In this document: one piece after another, positions 12,213 to 22,727 of the stretch | How positions within the stretch are numbered: the first letter of the stretch is position 1 | Layout: each line of letters opens with the position of its first letter | NCBI GenBank assembly: GCA_905250025.1 | Contig: CAJNOJ010000189.1 | Coordinates: forward strand, 124,001-188,000 | Length of the DNA: 64,000 bases | Direction of reading: 5' to 3' | Origin: Adineta ricciae | Taxonomy: Eukaryota > Rotifera > Eurotatoria > Adinetida > Adinetidae | Position numbers and translations under genes: made by a program | Notes under the pieces: generated by a model | Told to the model about the DNA's origin: nothing | Database searches by the model: none | The model's input: the letters and a program-made list of their open reading frames with translations, nothing else

Positions 12213-13458
12213 AGAAACTATGAACATATTGTTTAGTTATTTTTCAGAAGTCGCTTTACGATATTTAAAAAATCAATTGATAATCATGGGTTCAAATAAA
12301 ATGAACAACAAAATGATTTTTATTGAAATTGAATTCTGATTTTTCGTTTGAAAAGTTTTCATCCACAAACGAAATCAAATCTTCGAATTCGATCGTTTCC
12401 TCAATCAGCAACGCAAAGATCTCCTTTAACACCAAATGATACATTCTGAGGATCATATGCAGTTGATTTGACGGATCTCCTTCCCAGTCCTACCCACAAT
12501 TATTTCGCCTTTCCCGTTTCCTTCCCGTCAACACATTATTCGATGATTTCTGTAGGATGAGTCAATTGATAAAGATTAATTTCATAAAAATATCCACCGG
12601 CCATAACGTAGCTCCTTTCTTCGTATCTTTTCTCCATTTCCTTTTTCATCTTCACATTTTATGTTTCTGTTGATCACATAGATAGAGAAATTCATATTTA
12701 TCCATTGCTAAACTGCAGCAATTGATGTTATCTATAAGACCTTCTTGTTGATTTTGTTTGGTATCCATTGAATAATTTGATGGTTGTTTCTACTGTATAG
12801 GCAATGAGAATATTGTGATTTTTGTCGATAAAAATTCCTTTCGAACTCGAAAGTTTAATAAAGTTTTTCCCCATATTTAATCCTTCCTGTCACGGATCTT
12901 CCATTTTGTTTTCATTTGTTGAATTTGATTTCTAAAAAAAAACAGAATTAAAAGCTCTCAAAGAGGAAACTTAGTCTTTCATTTAGATCGACATACGAAA
13001 TGATTTTGCCGTTGTCGAGCTTTGACTTGACGAAGATTTAGTTTCTCCTGAAATTCTTGTTTTTGTATTCGATGATGAACACATACTTGATAAAAATGGA
13101 GTCAATGCTTCATACGGAAAAGTTTTTTCTCTCAAGTAAATGATAAATAAACCATTTCCAGCATTACATTTACTCACAATTTCGAAGAAAATTCCAGGAA
13201 AGAGAAGAATGGGATCGAATTGATTTGCCGTTTAAACATTCGATATTGAAAATTGTTCGGTAACATTTATTGTTTCTGTACAAGAACTCAACCCCCACCA
13301 AATTTTATCAATATCATAATCGTCACTTAGATTTCTCCAAACACCACGATAAATAATCTTTTGAATTTGAGGAATATTTTGATTAAGACACAAACATTTA
13401 TTTCAAATAGGAGAAAATCAAATAAAAACAACAATCTAATGTACAATTTCTGTTTTGT
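12213..13458. other. intergenic with minus-strand coding remnants (copy A)
   Basis: Between the convergent FkbM and TPR genes. A minus-strand stretch at about 12983-13345 reads RGVWRNLSDDYDIDKIWW, then an in-frame TAA, then NQFDPILLFPGIFFE and a serine/threonine-rich tail. The same stop exists in B, so this is a pseudogene or an unrecognised spliced gene. No family recognised. Confidence 0.4.
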
Positions 13459-15204
13459 CTAATCTGAATCTTGATTGATTTGTTCGATATATTGTCGACG
13501 ATCTGAATAATCAAATTTCAACCATTTCTTTAACATTGAAGTCCAACCCTTTAACAAGAATCGAACATTGGATTGATTTTGATCATAATCAAACTGTCGA
13601 AACCAATTTTGTTCAATAAATAAATACAACGCATCAACTGAAGATCGATCGAGAAACGGTTTTCGTCCAAAAGCCAAATAAATCTTCGTCAAAACATTAA
13701 CAATCAGATGAAAATCATCCTTCCGTTCGGTGTGATCCATACCAAACAATTCTCGTAAACCAACTTCAAACCATGACGATCTCTCCGGTTCGATCAGCTG
13801 GATATCTTTTCGATAAAAAAAAGAGTGAATGTTTCTTTTGGCGTCCACGTTACTCAATGTTATAATCAGATGGACTTACCTTCGTCGTCAATCTTTTTGC
13901 TGATTTTTGTCAATACGAAATCGATTGTTTTGGCTGATTGTTGTTTCCATTGATCAATCGTGAGATTTCGAATTGTATTTGCCGCACATGTTTTCGATGG
14001 CGCTTCAAGATAATCGTAAAAGAAGATTTCAATTCCCTTGTTCAGTATTAATTCATCGAGAAAAAGATCTTTGTATGGATGAGAATGAATGTATGTTTCC
14101 ATTGCATCGGACAAAGAATCACCTAATGAGTAACGATACAAATCATTGTTGGTTAGACGATAAACTTGTTTCAATGCACGTAAGGAGAGATTTTCATCAG
14201 ATGAATTCATGATTAATGAAACTAAGACATTGTTGATGAAAAGAGAAAATTCCTAAAAGAGAATTTTGAAGATAATCAATCGAATTCGAAAGATACGAAC
14301 GTTGGCAGCGACATCTTCGAGTGCTTTTTCGAGTAAACCTTTGTCTTGTTCATCATCGGGTAAGTTCATTTGTGCGATGAACGCTTTGCGTACTGAACCA
14401 ACATCAGGCATTTCATTTAAAATTAAATCTTCGAAGATTGGATTATTTCGAAGGATTTTCTAAGGAAAAAAACCAAGACTTTCAAAAAGAGAAAGGCGTC
14501 ACATTACAAAACGTACTGGTACGTTGAACTTTGAATTGAATTTCATTGCTAATTTCTGCAATTTCGAACCAACTTCTTCGTGATCAATATTCATCAGGTG
14601 TTGATCTTTGCTTTTGTCAAAATAAGCTCGAAATATGTATTGAATCTGATAAAGAATAGAGGGAATTTCATGACAATATTTTCCTTGTCTAAAACCAATG
14701 CTCAACAAAACAAAAATTCACAATTTGTAAATCTCCTTACTTATCGATGATCGATTTCAACATATTGAGACTTTTCTTTACTGTTAATGTTGGTTTTCTC
14801 CATTTCTTCATACATTTTTCTTTCTTTTCAATTATCAATTTCAGTTGATTGTAATCATCAACATTCTGTTTGTGTTCATCAATTGCTTCTCGAATTAATC
14901 TCTTCGCTTCATCCACATATCCAAGATGATATGAACAAACAGATAATCGATAGAATCCTTTCGCATTTTTGTTTCTCTGCAAGTTTAATGATTGTTTGGC
15001 ATCTTCGTATCCATTATAGAAGTCTTTTTCTTGAATATGAGCAGCTGATCGATTGGAATATAACAAATACAAAGGAACATCATCGTGTGAATTGTTTTCA
15101 ATAAGTTGAATGGCTTGAGAATAAGATTGAATGGCTAATGATGATTGTTGATTAGAATAATATTGATTTCCTTGATTTTTTAGATCAGATGGTGTTAGAG
15201 ACAT
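13459..15204 (-). CDS. TPR-domain protein, five exons (copy A)
   Basis: Exons 15204-14741, 14688-14523, 14459-14301, 14252-13880 and 13805-13459 sum to 503 codons in frame. Residues 1-120 carry three TPR-like helix pairs with typical residues (LKNQGNQYYSNQQSSLAIQS, LYLLYSNRSAAH, KGFYRLSVCSYHLGYVDEA). This resembles the TPR of HSP70/HSP90 co-chaperones. The remaining 370 residues look helical (MPDVGSVRKAF, SDAMETYIHSHPYKDLFL, FRQFDYD). A TPR plus helical tail recalls UNC-45-like chaperones, but I cannot establish that. The start is the ATG at 15204; seven upstream codons are open but lack an ATG. Copy B is intact, and a decayed paralogue lies at 6035-7519. One donor is GTTCGT. Confidence 0.75.
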
Positions 15205-15342
15205 ATCGCCGATTTGAAATGACAACGGTTAATCCTTTTCGTTCTATGGAGTGATTTGAATGGACGAAGGAAAGGAAAAAGAACACGTGATGAGAGAAAA
15301 GAATTCTTCGGAATTTATTTGACTTCATGTTCGAAAAAGTGT

Positions 15343-16386
15343 TTACAATTTCATAATATAAAGTAAAGCAACAAACGGCGGTGTTACATCTATCGATGTG
15401 ATGTCAGCTGTGTGTGTATGTGGCTGACTCCCACCATCCGCCCGTATTGAATGCTGATGTTGACAATTGCCACATTGATTATAATTCTTAGTATTGATCC
15501 ATCGCGGAGGACCTGTATTCAATGGACCTATGAAATAAAATCAATTTTTCGATCTTTCAATGAATTATATACTCACTTGCACTGCAAGGATTACTGTTGA
15601 TATCATAATATATTGTACCAGTATTTTCAATATCTGTACTACCACCATGTGAATGACTTGGCATTTGTGCTACAGTCAGTGTAGTATCATGTACGGTAAC
15701 AGTCGGTGTTTGACTTGATGAACCACCAGTTTGTGTTGGTGCATATGTGGAACCGGTACCTAGAGCATGAAAAGTTCAAAAACTTCTCTCTCTCTCATCG
15801 TGATGTGTGCTTACCGGATCCAAGGACGAATCGATCTCGTAAATCGGGTGTACCTTGTGTACCATCACAAACACCCCAACCCAAAGGAACAGTTGCGGTA
15901 GATCCACTCCTACATCGACTAAGTTAAGCAATGAAGATTATACTTTTAGCAATTACCATAACATAATCATCCCAGGTGGTACAAGAGGATACACTTAAAC
16001 AACAAATATCATGTTCTACGAAAATTTCAAAGGAAATGTTCACTTGACGTAGATGTTGACGAAGTGCTGGATGTCGTTGATTCTGTTGTTGTTGTCGTTG
16101 ATGTAGATGTTGAAGTAGTTGTTGTTGAAGTAGTGACATCCTCTAAAAAAGGTATTCAGATTATATGAATTCCACTCTGGGTCAAAAACACTTTTCTGTA
16201 TAGGATACACTTACTGCGTAATAGTTCGCTCAGATATAAAGTGAGAAAAACACCGAGTACAACGCCACTTACTAATGCACCGATGAATACCCAAGTGAGG
16301 AACCAAGTACGATTGACTCGTTCCTCATTTTGAGACGCAGTTTTAGAAATACTTCGAGATGAAGGCGAGTTTTGAATTTCTTTCAT
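15343..16386 (-). CDS. membrane-anchored phage-type tail-collar-domain protein (copy A)
   Basis: Six exons (16386-16215, 16142-16044, 15993-15957, 15918-15815, 15759-15577, 15527-15343) keep phase throughout and sum to 260 codons. Order: a cytoplasmic N-terminus of about 26 residues, one transmembrane helix (about 27-52), a threonine/serine stalk of about 33 residues, then a C-terminal domain. That domain has the hallmarks of the phage tail-collar family: PPGMIML, VPLGWGVCDGTQGTPDLRDR, FVLGSG, QMPSHSH, the QHQHS and HTHT histidine clusters, and a closing ITSIDVTPPFVALLYIMK. In phages and bacteria this domain sits in tail-fibre or surface appendage proteins. The introns and the animal-style anchor show that it is a host gene now. 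A surface recognition role is inference. Confidence 0.8.
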
Positions 16387-16795
16387 TATTAATAAAACAT
16401 GTGATTACCAACGTTGCAAAAGAAAACAAATGACTACAGTACTTCGTTTCATCAAGCATATTTTTATTTCTGTCGACAATTTCATTATGAAAAAGACTGG
16501 ATTTCTATGCAAATTTCCTATATAGTTTACGAGGCTTCCGTTTGATTCATTTCGTGCGATTCGATCCTTTCCTTTGTTTACTACGTATATCATTATTAAA
16601 ATATTTTTTTTGATAGATTCTATTCTTGAATTCTCTAGAAAAACACAATTGAGAGTGAAGGCACATTTTGTAGGCAGCTGCTCGATTAGAAAAGGTCAAG
16701 TACAGGCTAATTCGATATATGTGCAAATGAAATGATGCGTATCGGTCACGAGTTGCTGTGCGAAATGAGATATTCGGATGATTCGAAGTATAGAA

Positions 16796-18493
16796 ATGTC
16801 GAAGTTTGAACAATTTCCGGCTGAAGTGTTTTATCTTATTCTTGATTATTTGAAAACATGGGAGATTTTTTACTATTTTTACAATCAATCGCAACGGATG
16901 AGTATGCTTTTACTCAATTATTCTCGATATCGAATAGATTTTCGTTCAATTTCACGAGACAATTTTGATTTCTTTCTGGAGAAAATTCGTCTAACGAACA
17001 TCATTTCCTTAATTCTTTCTAACGATAATCAAACTCCAGGTCAAATTCCATTATTTCTTTCTTTAATAAACTCTTCTGATCTCTTTCGACTTCATTATTT
17101 ATCTGTTCTTCATATTGAAGAACATCATCTACTAGAATTTCTTCGTCATCTCTCTCGAAAAGATCTCAAAGCTCTAACCATTCATTGTCAACCTTCGTTT
17201 CGTTTTCGTAATCACGGCGTCGAACTTCTTTGTCTTCTCTCGTCACTTATCTTCCAATCAGAACTTCGTTATCTTTATTTCAACTTCTGGGTCTTCGAAA
17301 TGAAAAGTCTCACTTGGTCAATTCAATCGACTCTTCACTCTCTTCGCACCGATCTTTCATCATTTTCCGAATATTGTCGTATCCTCAATTATTTCGTCAA
17401 TCTAAAAACTTTAAATTTAAACAAATGTTCGATATTCGATATTGAAAATATTTATTTCTCTTACAAGTTCATGCCTCCGTGTCATTTACAATTGAAATCT
17501 TTATCAATAGACAAGATTTGCTATGTTAAAATGGAGACTTTATCATTGTTTTTATCAGTTACACCGTCGATTAAGTATTTGAAAATCATCGGTTGCGGTT
17601 CGTTGGAAAATCAGGCATTTGACGGAAATCAATGGAAGGATTTTATCGAAGGAAAATTACGTTCTCTCGATAAGTTTCAGTTTTATTTTCAAACGCAACG
17701 AAATCCTCAAGTTGCCGTTGAAAATGTTTCATCGATAATAAATTCTTTTTCTGATTCATTTTGGACTAAAAGCAAACAATGGTTTGTCACATGTGATTTC
17801 ATTCGAAATCTTCGTCAAATTCGACTTTATTCAATTCCAATTTGTCGAACGGATTTTGATTTAATTCCTCAACGGAATTTATTCTCGCGATCAACGTTAA
17901 CTTCAACTACAACGATGGAACCAATACAGAAACTTCAAGTTAATCTTTCGTCCGGTATGACAGAAGAAAACTCAATCCATAAAATATCCCTTCCAATCCG
18001 AGATTTATTCGACTCATCTTCTCCTTCGATATTTCCGCAAGTTGATGAGCTTCATTTTGAATTTGATGATCAATCGCCAATGAATTTGCACGAGTTAATC
18101 GCAATTGATCTCTCGAGAATTGTGAAAGTTTCTTTAAATATTTATTTTGATCAAGATTCTCATCATCAAGTTGTAATCGATGCGTTAAACGATGTGTTTC
18201 AACGTATGCCAAACGTTCATACTGTTTACAATATGAATCGCACAGTAAATGCGAAAATTCTTTGTTCAATTATTCCTTCGCATATTCAACATTTACAAAC
18301 AAAAGTCAAGGAAATTCATCAAATGAAAATCATTTTACAGCATTTTCAGTGTTTATCGAGCGTAGAATTCGATTTTCTCGCTCGTTCGCCACATTTTCCA
18401 AAAACTATTATCAAATGGCTCAAAAAGAAGCAGATTTTATTCGAGTTTTACTGTACACAATATTCTTTACAATTGTGGCTCGACAACAACTAA
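16796..18493 (+). CDS. F-box protein with long helical/LRR-like C-terminus (copy A)
   Basis: Intronless, 565 residues. Residues 1-45 (MSKFEQFPAEVFYLILDYLK and following) match an F-box, the SKP1-binding part of SCF ubiquitin ligases. The rest is leucine-rich with irregular repeats (HYLSVLHIEEHHLLEFLRHL, LKALTIHC, LKTLNLNKCSIFDIENIY) and probably binds the substrate, as in F-box/LRR proteins. An upstream in-frame ATG at 16778 would add six residues, but in copy B a 2-bp deletion destroys that frame, so the start is the ATG at 16796. It is convergent with the hypothetical gene that follows. Confidence 0.75.
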   Translation: MSKFEQFPAEVFYLILDYLKTWEIFYYFYNQSQRMSMLLLNYSRYRIDFRSISRDNFDFFLEKIRLTNIISLILSNDNQTPGQIPLFLSLINSSDLFRLHYLSVLHIEEHHLLEFLRHLSRKDLKALTIHCQPSFRFRNHGVELLCLLSSLIFQSELRYLYFNFWVFEMKSLTWSIQSTLHSLRTDLSSFSEYCRILNYFVNLKTLNLNKCSIFDIENIYFSYKFMPPCHLQLKSLSIDKICYVKMETLSLFLSVTPSIKYLKIIGCGSLENQAFDGNQWKDFIEGKLRSLDKFQFYFQTQRNPQVAVENVSSIINSFSDSFWTKSKQWFVTCDFIRNLRQIRLYSIPICRTDFDLIPQRNLFSRSTLTSTTTMEPIQKLQVNLSSGMTEENSIHKISLPIRDLFDSSSPSIFPQVDELHFEFDDQSPMNLHELIAIDLSRIVKVSLNIYFDQDSHHQVVIDALNDVFQRMPNVHTVYNMNRTVNAKILCSIIPSHIQHLQTKVKEIHQMKIILQHFQCLSSVEFDFLARSPHFPKTIIKWLKKKQILFEFYCTQYSLQLWLDNN

Positions 18494-18865
18494 AGTGAAC
18501 TATATTTGAATGGTTGGAAACTCTCTGTGTAGTTTTGTTTGTTCTTGAAAAGTATTTTTGAAAATCAATAAATGAAGGTGACGATGGAGAAACAATACCG
18601 ATAGCATAACAGTGATAATACTGCCTTTTGACATCGGTCGAAATCATGTAAGCTTTGGAATATTTCAAAGCCGATGCATAGAATGCGATCAGAATCTGTG
18701 AATGTCGATATCACGTTTTTTTTCTGCATTGAAATTCCAATGTAGAACATTGACATTTTAATAAGAGTGTCTGTTTAATTCAAGAATAAAATAATAGATA
18801 AGTAAAAATAGACCAAAAAGCAGTAAACTTGATGAATTTTGAAAAGAATATTGCCGTGCGATATG
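18494..18865. other. convergent intergenic spacer (copy A)
   Basis: 3' ends of the F-box gene (+) and the hydrophobic hypothetical gene (-) meet here. AATAAA-like signals are present. Very similar to 38940-39308 in B. Confidence 0.5.
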
Positions 18866-20140
18866 CTAATTGTGTATTTGTGTCCTTTCAAGCAAAACTT
18901 CCAATTCCTCTTTTGCATTAGTATGTGCCCGTGCGATGTGCTGCGTTGTTTCCTTTGCTTCTCTTTGCAGTTCCTCACATTTATCAATGACGAGTTGGCA
19001 CTGACGTGACCCGAACTTGCAAGTTCCATAGCTTGTAAGAAAGAGAAACGACAAAGCTACAGATTGATTAGCTAAAGTAGCCTTTGCAATCGCAAGCGCT
19101 GTTCCTGCCCCTTTCACAGCTTGAGCTCCTGAGTATAATGCGCCTGCTCCTAAACAAATGCTGGCGCCCAGAGCAACATGACCAGCCAAATCGACTCTAT
19201 CCTTTCTTTGCAAAGCTTTGTTGTGATGATATATCACCTGACGTATGGTTGATTGTAATTTATCTTGTGCTGTGATGTTGGCTAGTTCAAGACGAGTAAA
19301 AGCGGCTCTGATTCTAGCTGTGCTTATGTTCGAACTTTGAATAGCTGCAATCAAGTTGCTGATGGCTTCATCAAAATCCTTCTTCACTGGCTCGAATGTG
19401 ATTTTGTTCAATTCTTTGAACTGTTGATTCGCACCATAGGCAATATAAAGACCATAAGCAGCTATAGTTAGAGAAACAGCCACATTAGCGGTCAGAAAGG
19501 CCGGCGAATTGATAATGGTCTCGATTTGGCTGCGCAGATTGATAACTTTCCGAAGACATTCAGAGCAACTGTCAGGAGCATATTTACAGATGAATTCGAT
19601 AATTTGGCTCCATTTAACAGTAATTCCTGCAATTGCAATTCCACTAGCGGCCACTTTGAATTTATTAGTAACTAGAGCATTCCAAATTCGATCTTCGAGG
19701 CTCTTGTGATTATAGCGTTGAGCAGCCAAATCGTTTTGATCTTGAGACCAACGCTGGAACTGCTGCATACCTTCCGCAATCCATTGATCCAATTTAGTCA
19801 CAAGTGGTTCGAGAAGCTTAGTGTTTAAAACTACATTGGCAGCAACTCCTACTCCTAATGCGACAGCTGCATTCATAGGACGTTGATCAGAATCAGGATT
19901 AGCAGTGTTCATTAAGGTATAGGTAACGACTGAAGCTGCTGCAGTACCGATCATGCTAGTTGCAGAGCGAGTGATAGAACAGACTGATGAACGGGGCTGT
20001 TGTCTGAGGGGCGAGGTAGAAGCACCAGGTGGAACGGACAAGTCATCGTCGCCATTGGACGACATGCTTTCGTTGTCACTATCAGTGTTGGCATTTTTTG
20101 GAAGATGATTCGTATTGGACAATGGTGATGAATGATGCAT
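18866..20140 (-). CDS. hypothetical protein with several hydrophobic segments (copy A)
   Basis: Open from the ATG at 20140 to the stop at 18866, 424 residues. I do not recognise the family. The first 70 residues are polar and low-complexity. Hydrophobic stretches follow at about 80-110 (VVTYTLMNTAN, NAAVALGVGVAANVVL), 170-185 (AASGIAIAGITV), 225-245 (LTANVAVSLTIAAYGLYIAY) and 330-390 (AGHVALGASICLGAGALYSG, LSFLFLTSYG). Long amphipathic helices lie between them and at the C-terminus. It could be a membrane or membrane-inserting protein. A splice-acceptor-like TTACTTTTCAG directly precedes the ATG, so an upstream exon is possible. Copy B has TTA instead of this ATG. Confidence 0.6.
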   Translation of the reverse strand: MHHSSPLSNTNHLPKNANTDSDNESMSSNGDDDLSVPPGASTSPLRQQPRSSVCSITRSATSMIGTAAASVVTYTLMNTANPDSDQRPMNAAVALGVGVAANVVLNTKLLEPLVTKLDQWIAEGMQQFQRWSQDQNDLAAQRYNHKSLEDRIWNALVTNKFKVAASGIAIAGITVKWSQIIEFICKYAPDSCSECLRKVINLRSQIETIINSPAFLTANVAVSLTIAAYGLYIAYGANQQFKELNKITFEPVKKDFDEAISNLIAAIQSSNISTARIRAAFTRLELANITAQDKLQSTIRQVIYHHNKALQRKDRVDLAGHVALGASICLGAGALYSGAQAVKGAGTALAIAKATLANQSVALSFLFLTSYGTCKFGSRQCQLVIDKCEELQREAKETTQHIARAHTNAKEELEVLLERTQIHN

Positions 20141-20260
20141 CTGAAAAGTAACTATCGTCAATTTACATTTTCACTTTAGTAAAAAATTTTCTGCGTTTCT
20201 TGTTTTTGTTATAGTCAGTACTTTGTGTCTCCATACAAAGCATAAAAGAAATAAAGAAGA
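20141..20260. other. promoter-side flank of the hypothetical gene (copy A)
   Basis: Contains a possible short 5' exon on the minus strand (an ATG at about 20235). Neither copy gives a clean in-frame splice, so it is left unassigned. Confidence 0.3.
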
Positions 20261-20597
20261 CCAAGTCAGACAAAAATTTGGAAAAACGCGTTTAAACACA
20301 CAAAAGAGAACCGCGATTGTGAGCTGTTAACGTTCAGTTAAAACACGTTCGAACACGCGTTTACTGGTGTTTTTTCCAACTTTCTCAGCGTGTAAACATC
20401 AGAACTTTCCTTTTTCCAACGTAAAAGCGATCTTTTAATATAGAATTCTAAAACAAGGCGTTTTCACGCTGAGAAAGTTGGAAAAAACACCAGTAAACGC
20501 GTGTTCGAACTTATTTTCACTGAACGTTAATAGCTCACAATCGCGGTTCTCTTTTGTGTGCCTGAACGCGTTTTTCCAAACTTTTGTCTGACTGGGG
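20261..20597. mobile_element. foldback MITE, haplotype A only
   Basis: A near-perfect inverted repeat. The arms are about 135-140 bp (20261-~20400 and ~20459-20597) around a spacer of roughly 60 bp. The outer ends are CCAAGTCAGACAAAA on the left and, read on the minus strand, CCCCAGTCAGACAAAA. Shared inner motifs include GGAAAAACGCGTT, GAGAACCGCGATTGTGAGCT and ACTGGTGTTTTTTCCAACTT. There is no coding capacity. The equivalent position in B (near 40680) has no such sequence, so it is a polymorphic insertion. No transposase and no clear target-site duplication were seen. Confidence 0.85.
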
Positions 20598-21248
20598 AGA
20601 GAGGCTTGAAGAAATGCTTGAAAAGGAAAAAACAAAGTGGAAATAAACCAGCTATGCGTCACCTATGAGTAACATAGCATAAATAACATCATCAGTGGGA
20701 AAGACTAAAGCAATGCTCATGCAAAATGCAGCTCGACCTCTCCTGTACTACTTCACCAAAGAGAGCAAGGATTTTTTTCAAATAAATAATGACGAAAAGC
20801 TTACATCAAAACTGTACACTGAAAGTCATAAAAATCAAAGCCAACAATACCACTGACGCATCAGTACAAAGTGAACTATCTCTAGATCGTAATTAGTTAA
20901 GAACAAAATACAGTATGTTCATGTGAATTAAGTCACTACTAAGTGTACTTTAAATTTTAACTAGTTGGTACAAAAGCTATTATGTCACTAAGCTGACTCT
21001 ATTCATTGCTCACATCCTTGTTGAATAATGAAAAAAAAGTTTCTTAACCATCATATGAAATTTATTGTGCAAGATTCTCAAATTTTCTTTAATAGTATTT
21101 TTAGAAAGAAAAAGAATACATCCATTTGCACTCAAGATACAACAGTTTTTTTCTTTGTGTGATACAATGTCACAATGATAACAACGTAAAGATAAATGTC
21201 GCTTTGTCATAGTATCAATTATTTCTGCTTCATCATTTTCTCTTTAAA
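20598..21248. other. intergenic region between divergent genes (copy A)
   Basis: Region between the hypothetical gene (-) and the NHL gene (+). Similarity to B (40690-41220) is patchy with several indels. No gene seen. Confidence 0.4.
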
Positions 21249-22385
21249 ATGTTTATCATGAAGGCGATTTTCATTCAAGTTTGTATAATCCAATTGTACT
21301 TCTTAGTTGTGACATCGATTCAACTAAGTCCGTGTGCTAAATGGAATTCAACAGGAAGGACAACGGCTGGTACAGGCACTGCTGGTTCTACTTCAACTCA
21401 ACTCAATTGGCCTCATGGAATTTTTATTCATCAGCAAACCAATTCTTTATATGTTGCCGATTCGGAAAATAATCGTGTACAAGTATTCCGATTGAATGAT
21501 CAATCAATGATTGCGACAACTGTAGCATTCAACGTATCGGATCCAACGAGTGTCTATGTCGATGACGATGAGAAAGATGGACCTATTCTATATGTTGCCA
21601 TGGAAGGAAGTGATCGGGTAGAAAAATGGATGAAAGGCGCCACTGTCGGCATACAAGTGGGAAGTGAATGCCGTATTTGTTCAGGTGTTTGGTTAGATAA
21701 ACAAAAGAATATTTATGCTGCGGAAGCGGTACGATTTCGTGTAGTTAAATGGTTATCAACTACACAAGCAGAAATAGTTGTTGCCGGAAAAACCGACCAA
21801 TTTGGAAATAAAGACGAACTTTTAAATGTTTTAGGAAGTATTTATGTTCATTCGACTGATGGAACAGTTTATGTTGCAGATAGACTCAACAATCGAGTAC
21901 AAAAATGGACTAAAGATGCATCATATGGCATTACTGTAGCTGGCAATGGAATTGCCAATGATACTGCTCAATCTCTTGATAATCCATTCGGTGTTTTTGT
22001 TGATGAGGGAACAGGAGTTGTCTTTGTAGTCGATACATTCAATGAAAGAATTCAACGTTGGCTTCCTGATGCTCTTCAAGGTGAAACTATCGTTGGTGAT
22101 CCTGGTAAATTTGATTATATATTCTTGATTTTAACTGTATTTTCATATAGATTCTACTAGCCCATTCAATCAATTGAAAGGTCCGACTAGTATGGCATTT
22201 GACAGCGATGGTAATCTCTACGTTAGTGATTCACTTAATCATCGAATTCAAAAATATGCTTTATTGGATAATTCACCATGTTCATCATCATCAGCAGGTA
22301 ATTGATTATATGCGTAGTCATTTCAATTTCAATTATTTGTTTTATCTTTTTGTATACAGCAATCTTTTCGGTATTATTAAAGTAA
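21249..22385 (+). CDS. secreted NHL-repeat beta-propeller protein (copy A)
   Basis: Exons 21249-22104, 22151-22297 and 22360-22385 sum to 343 codons. Residues 1-23 form a signal peptide (MKAIFIQVCIIQLYFLVVTS after a short MFI). The mature part has six or so NHL repeats, with cores such as PHGIFIHQQTNSLYVADSEN, VYVADRLNNRVQKW, VFVVDTFNERIQRW and LYVSDSLNHRIQKY. It should fold as a six-bladed propeller. NHL propellers bind proteins, RNA or ligands; the role of this secreted form is unknown. The C-terminus is PCSSSSA plus eight residues from a mini-exon. It lies 340 bp before the Rap-GAP gene on the same strand. Confidence 0.8.
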
Positions 22386-22727
22386 GTTAAGCGAATGATT
22401 ACATGGTTTCTATGAAAATTCTGAGATTTTTTTAGATTAAACCTTATCTTTTTATTGCCATTGTGGTTTTATTCTCGATGTGAATAATCCGAAACGCTTT
22501 TCGTCTATTTGATGCACTTCTATTGAAATAAACATTCCCGAAAAGATCACCGAAGGAGTATTCAGTAAAATTCGGTTACGTTTGAGTGATTCCGCTTATA
22601 ATGACACATTCTCGACTCTTGACAAAAGAAACAATATTTTAATAACGTATCTTTGTTCGCTCGTTACATTGTACACATCTAAAGGTAAGCAAAAAAAAGA
22701 ATATTTAACGTTTTGTTACATACTCAC
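22386..22727. other. promoter / 5' UTR region of the Rap-GAP gene (copy A)
   Basis: A GTAAGC donor-like site at 22684 follows an open stretch. That stretch differs from B by a 7-bp indel, so it is untranslated at most. Confidence 0.35.

Noticed and set aside
16778..16795. Upstream ATG as start of the F-box gene
   Set aside because: Copy B has a 2-bp deletion that takes this ATG out of frame, while the rest of the gene is conserved.
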